NCBI GenBank assembly: GCA_012719555.1
Contig: JAAYAE010000254.1
Location: 1 to 7,611 of the forward strand
Reading direction: 5' to 3'
DNA length: 7,611 bases
Source: Acholeplasmataceae bacterium
GTDB taxonomy: Bacteria; Bacillota; Negativicutes; Acidaminococcales; Acidaminococcaceae
The translations under genes and the position numbers were made by a program. How positions within the stretch are numbered: position 1 is the stretch's first letter; the number at the start of each line of letters is the position of its first letter. Below the pieces are notes generated by a model that was not told the DNA's origin, did no database searches, and saw only the letters and a program-made list of their open reading frames with translations. This document shows, in pieces, positions 7,141 to 7,611 of the stretch.

Positions 7141-7184
7141 AAAAACAAATAGGGACAAGTAGATGCTATCTACTTGTCCCTATT
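7141..7184 (-). terminator. Strong intrinsic terminator of the Asp23-family gene
   Basis: Positions 7148-7164 and 7168-7184 are perfectly complementary over 17 bp around a three-base loop. In the minus direction the stem is followed by TTTGTTTTT-type sequence down to 7141. It begins about 19 bases after the stop at 7203, so it closes the upstream transcription unit. On the plus strand the hairpin is followed by GCACAG, with no T-run, so it works in one direction only. Confidence 0.88.
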
Positions 7185-7202
7185 GCACAGCAAGCATTAT
7201 AA

Positions 7203-7610
7203 TTATGCTTCCGGTTTTGCCAATTCTAGTTCTTCAGATTTAAGTAATTTTTCCACAAGTACGTCAACTTTATCAACTTGGTAGCCGGTAATAGTCTCTA
7301 CTTCTTTGACAATCATTTCCCTCAAGGCAACTACTGTATCAGGGATATTAGCACCGTAAATGACTGTTACTTTTACTTCAAAAGCAACATGCCCCACAGT
7401 ACCTTGATCACCTTCACCGGTAATCGCATCAGTCTTTTTTACATTTACCTGAGGAACAACACGCTCAGCAACTTTTTTAGCAATAACAGCTAAAGCACTT
7501 CCTTCTCCTGTGCTAACTGCTACGCTGCCAACTTTAGACATTGCCGTTTTTACCAAATCGGCAAATACTTCTTCGCTAATTATTGTTTTTCCACCAATCA
7601 TGATTATCAA
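7203..7610 (-). CDS. Asp23/Gls24 family protein (start at or beyond the window edge)
   Basis: The predicted product is about 135 residues and cytoplasmic. The family signature is clear: GGKTIISEEVFADLV near the N-terminus, VAFEVKVTVIYGANIPD (about 75-91), then VVALREMIVKEVETITGY and VDKVDVLVEKL, the pattern of the Asp23/Gls24 (DUF322) domain. Members of this family are abundant envelope- or alkaline-stress-associated proteins in Gram-positive-type bacteria. In Staphylococcus, Asp23 is anchored to the membrane by AmaP. This copy has no membrane segment, so it would need a partner for membrane association. A short acidic tail (KSEELELAKPEA) follows the domain. The start is uncertain: a TTG at 7608-7610 and an ATG at 7599-7601 are both possible, no Shine-Dalgarno site is visible in the remaining bases, and the gene could extend past the edge. 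It ends in a strong terminator, so it is the last gene of its unit. Confidence 0.85.
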   Translation of the reverse strand: MIIMIGGKTIISEEVFADLVKTAMSKVGSVAVSTGEGSALAVIAKKVAERVVPQVNVKKTDAITGEGDQGTVGHVAFEVKVTVIYGANIPDTVVALREMIVKEVETITGYQVDKVDVLVEKLLKSEELELAKPEA

Positions 7611-7611
7611 C

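Noticed and set aside
1..7611. CRISPR arrays, insertion sequences, tRNA genes, phage or defence-island signs
   Set aside because: I saw no spaced direct repeats, transposase-like proteins, tRNA-like folds or attachment-site duplications. AddAB here looks like the housekeeping repair enzyme, not part of a defence cassette.

Overview
The window is AT-rich chromosomal DNA, and almost all of its coding capacity is on the minus strand. It fits a low-GC member of the Bacillota. A Negativicutes-type relative (Phascolarctobacterium/Acidaminococcus-like) is my best guess, based on the divergent AddAB pair, the Asp23-family protein and the flavour of the small secreted protein. I could not test that placement.

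Reading in the direction of transcription (right to left), the window starts at the right edge with an Asp23/Gls24-family protein (7203-7610). It ends in a very strong intrinsic terminator (7141-7184). Next comes a small monocistronic gene (6612-7064) with its own extended -10 promoter and its own terminator (6509-6563). It encodes a Sec-exported protein of about 150 residues that I cannot name. Then come addB (3396-6419) and addA (53-3403), which overlap by 8 bp and form a translationally coupled operon behind a plausible promoter at 6449-6477. The last 52 bases at the left edge hold no minus-strand gene. They look like the C-terminal tail of a convergent plus-strand gene, whose stop codon abuts the addA stop. 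A textbook intrinsic terminator for plus-strand transcription (101-133) lies inside the addA coding sequence.

addA and addB encode the two subunits of the AddAB (RexAB-type) helicase-nuclease, which resects double-strand breaks for RecA loading and degrades unprotected linear DNA. AddA has a full set of UvrD-type helicase motifs plus an intact PD-(D/E)XK nuclease. AddB has lost its Walker A motif but keeps an intact nuclease. Both subunits, not only AddB, carry a four-cysteine iron-sulfur signature around the nuclease domain. In the well-studied Bacillus subtilis enzyme the cluster is in AddB only, so this dual arrangement is the most interesting protein-level observation here.

I saw no CRISPR array, insertion sequence, tRNA, rRNA, prophage or obvious horizontally acquired block. 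Overall this is a housekeeping region with a few details worth checking, not a clear new system.
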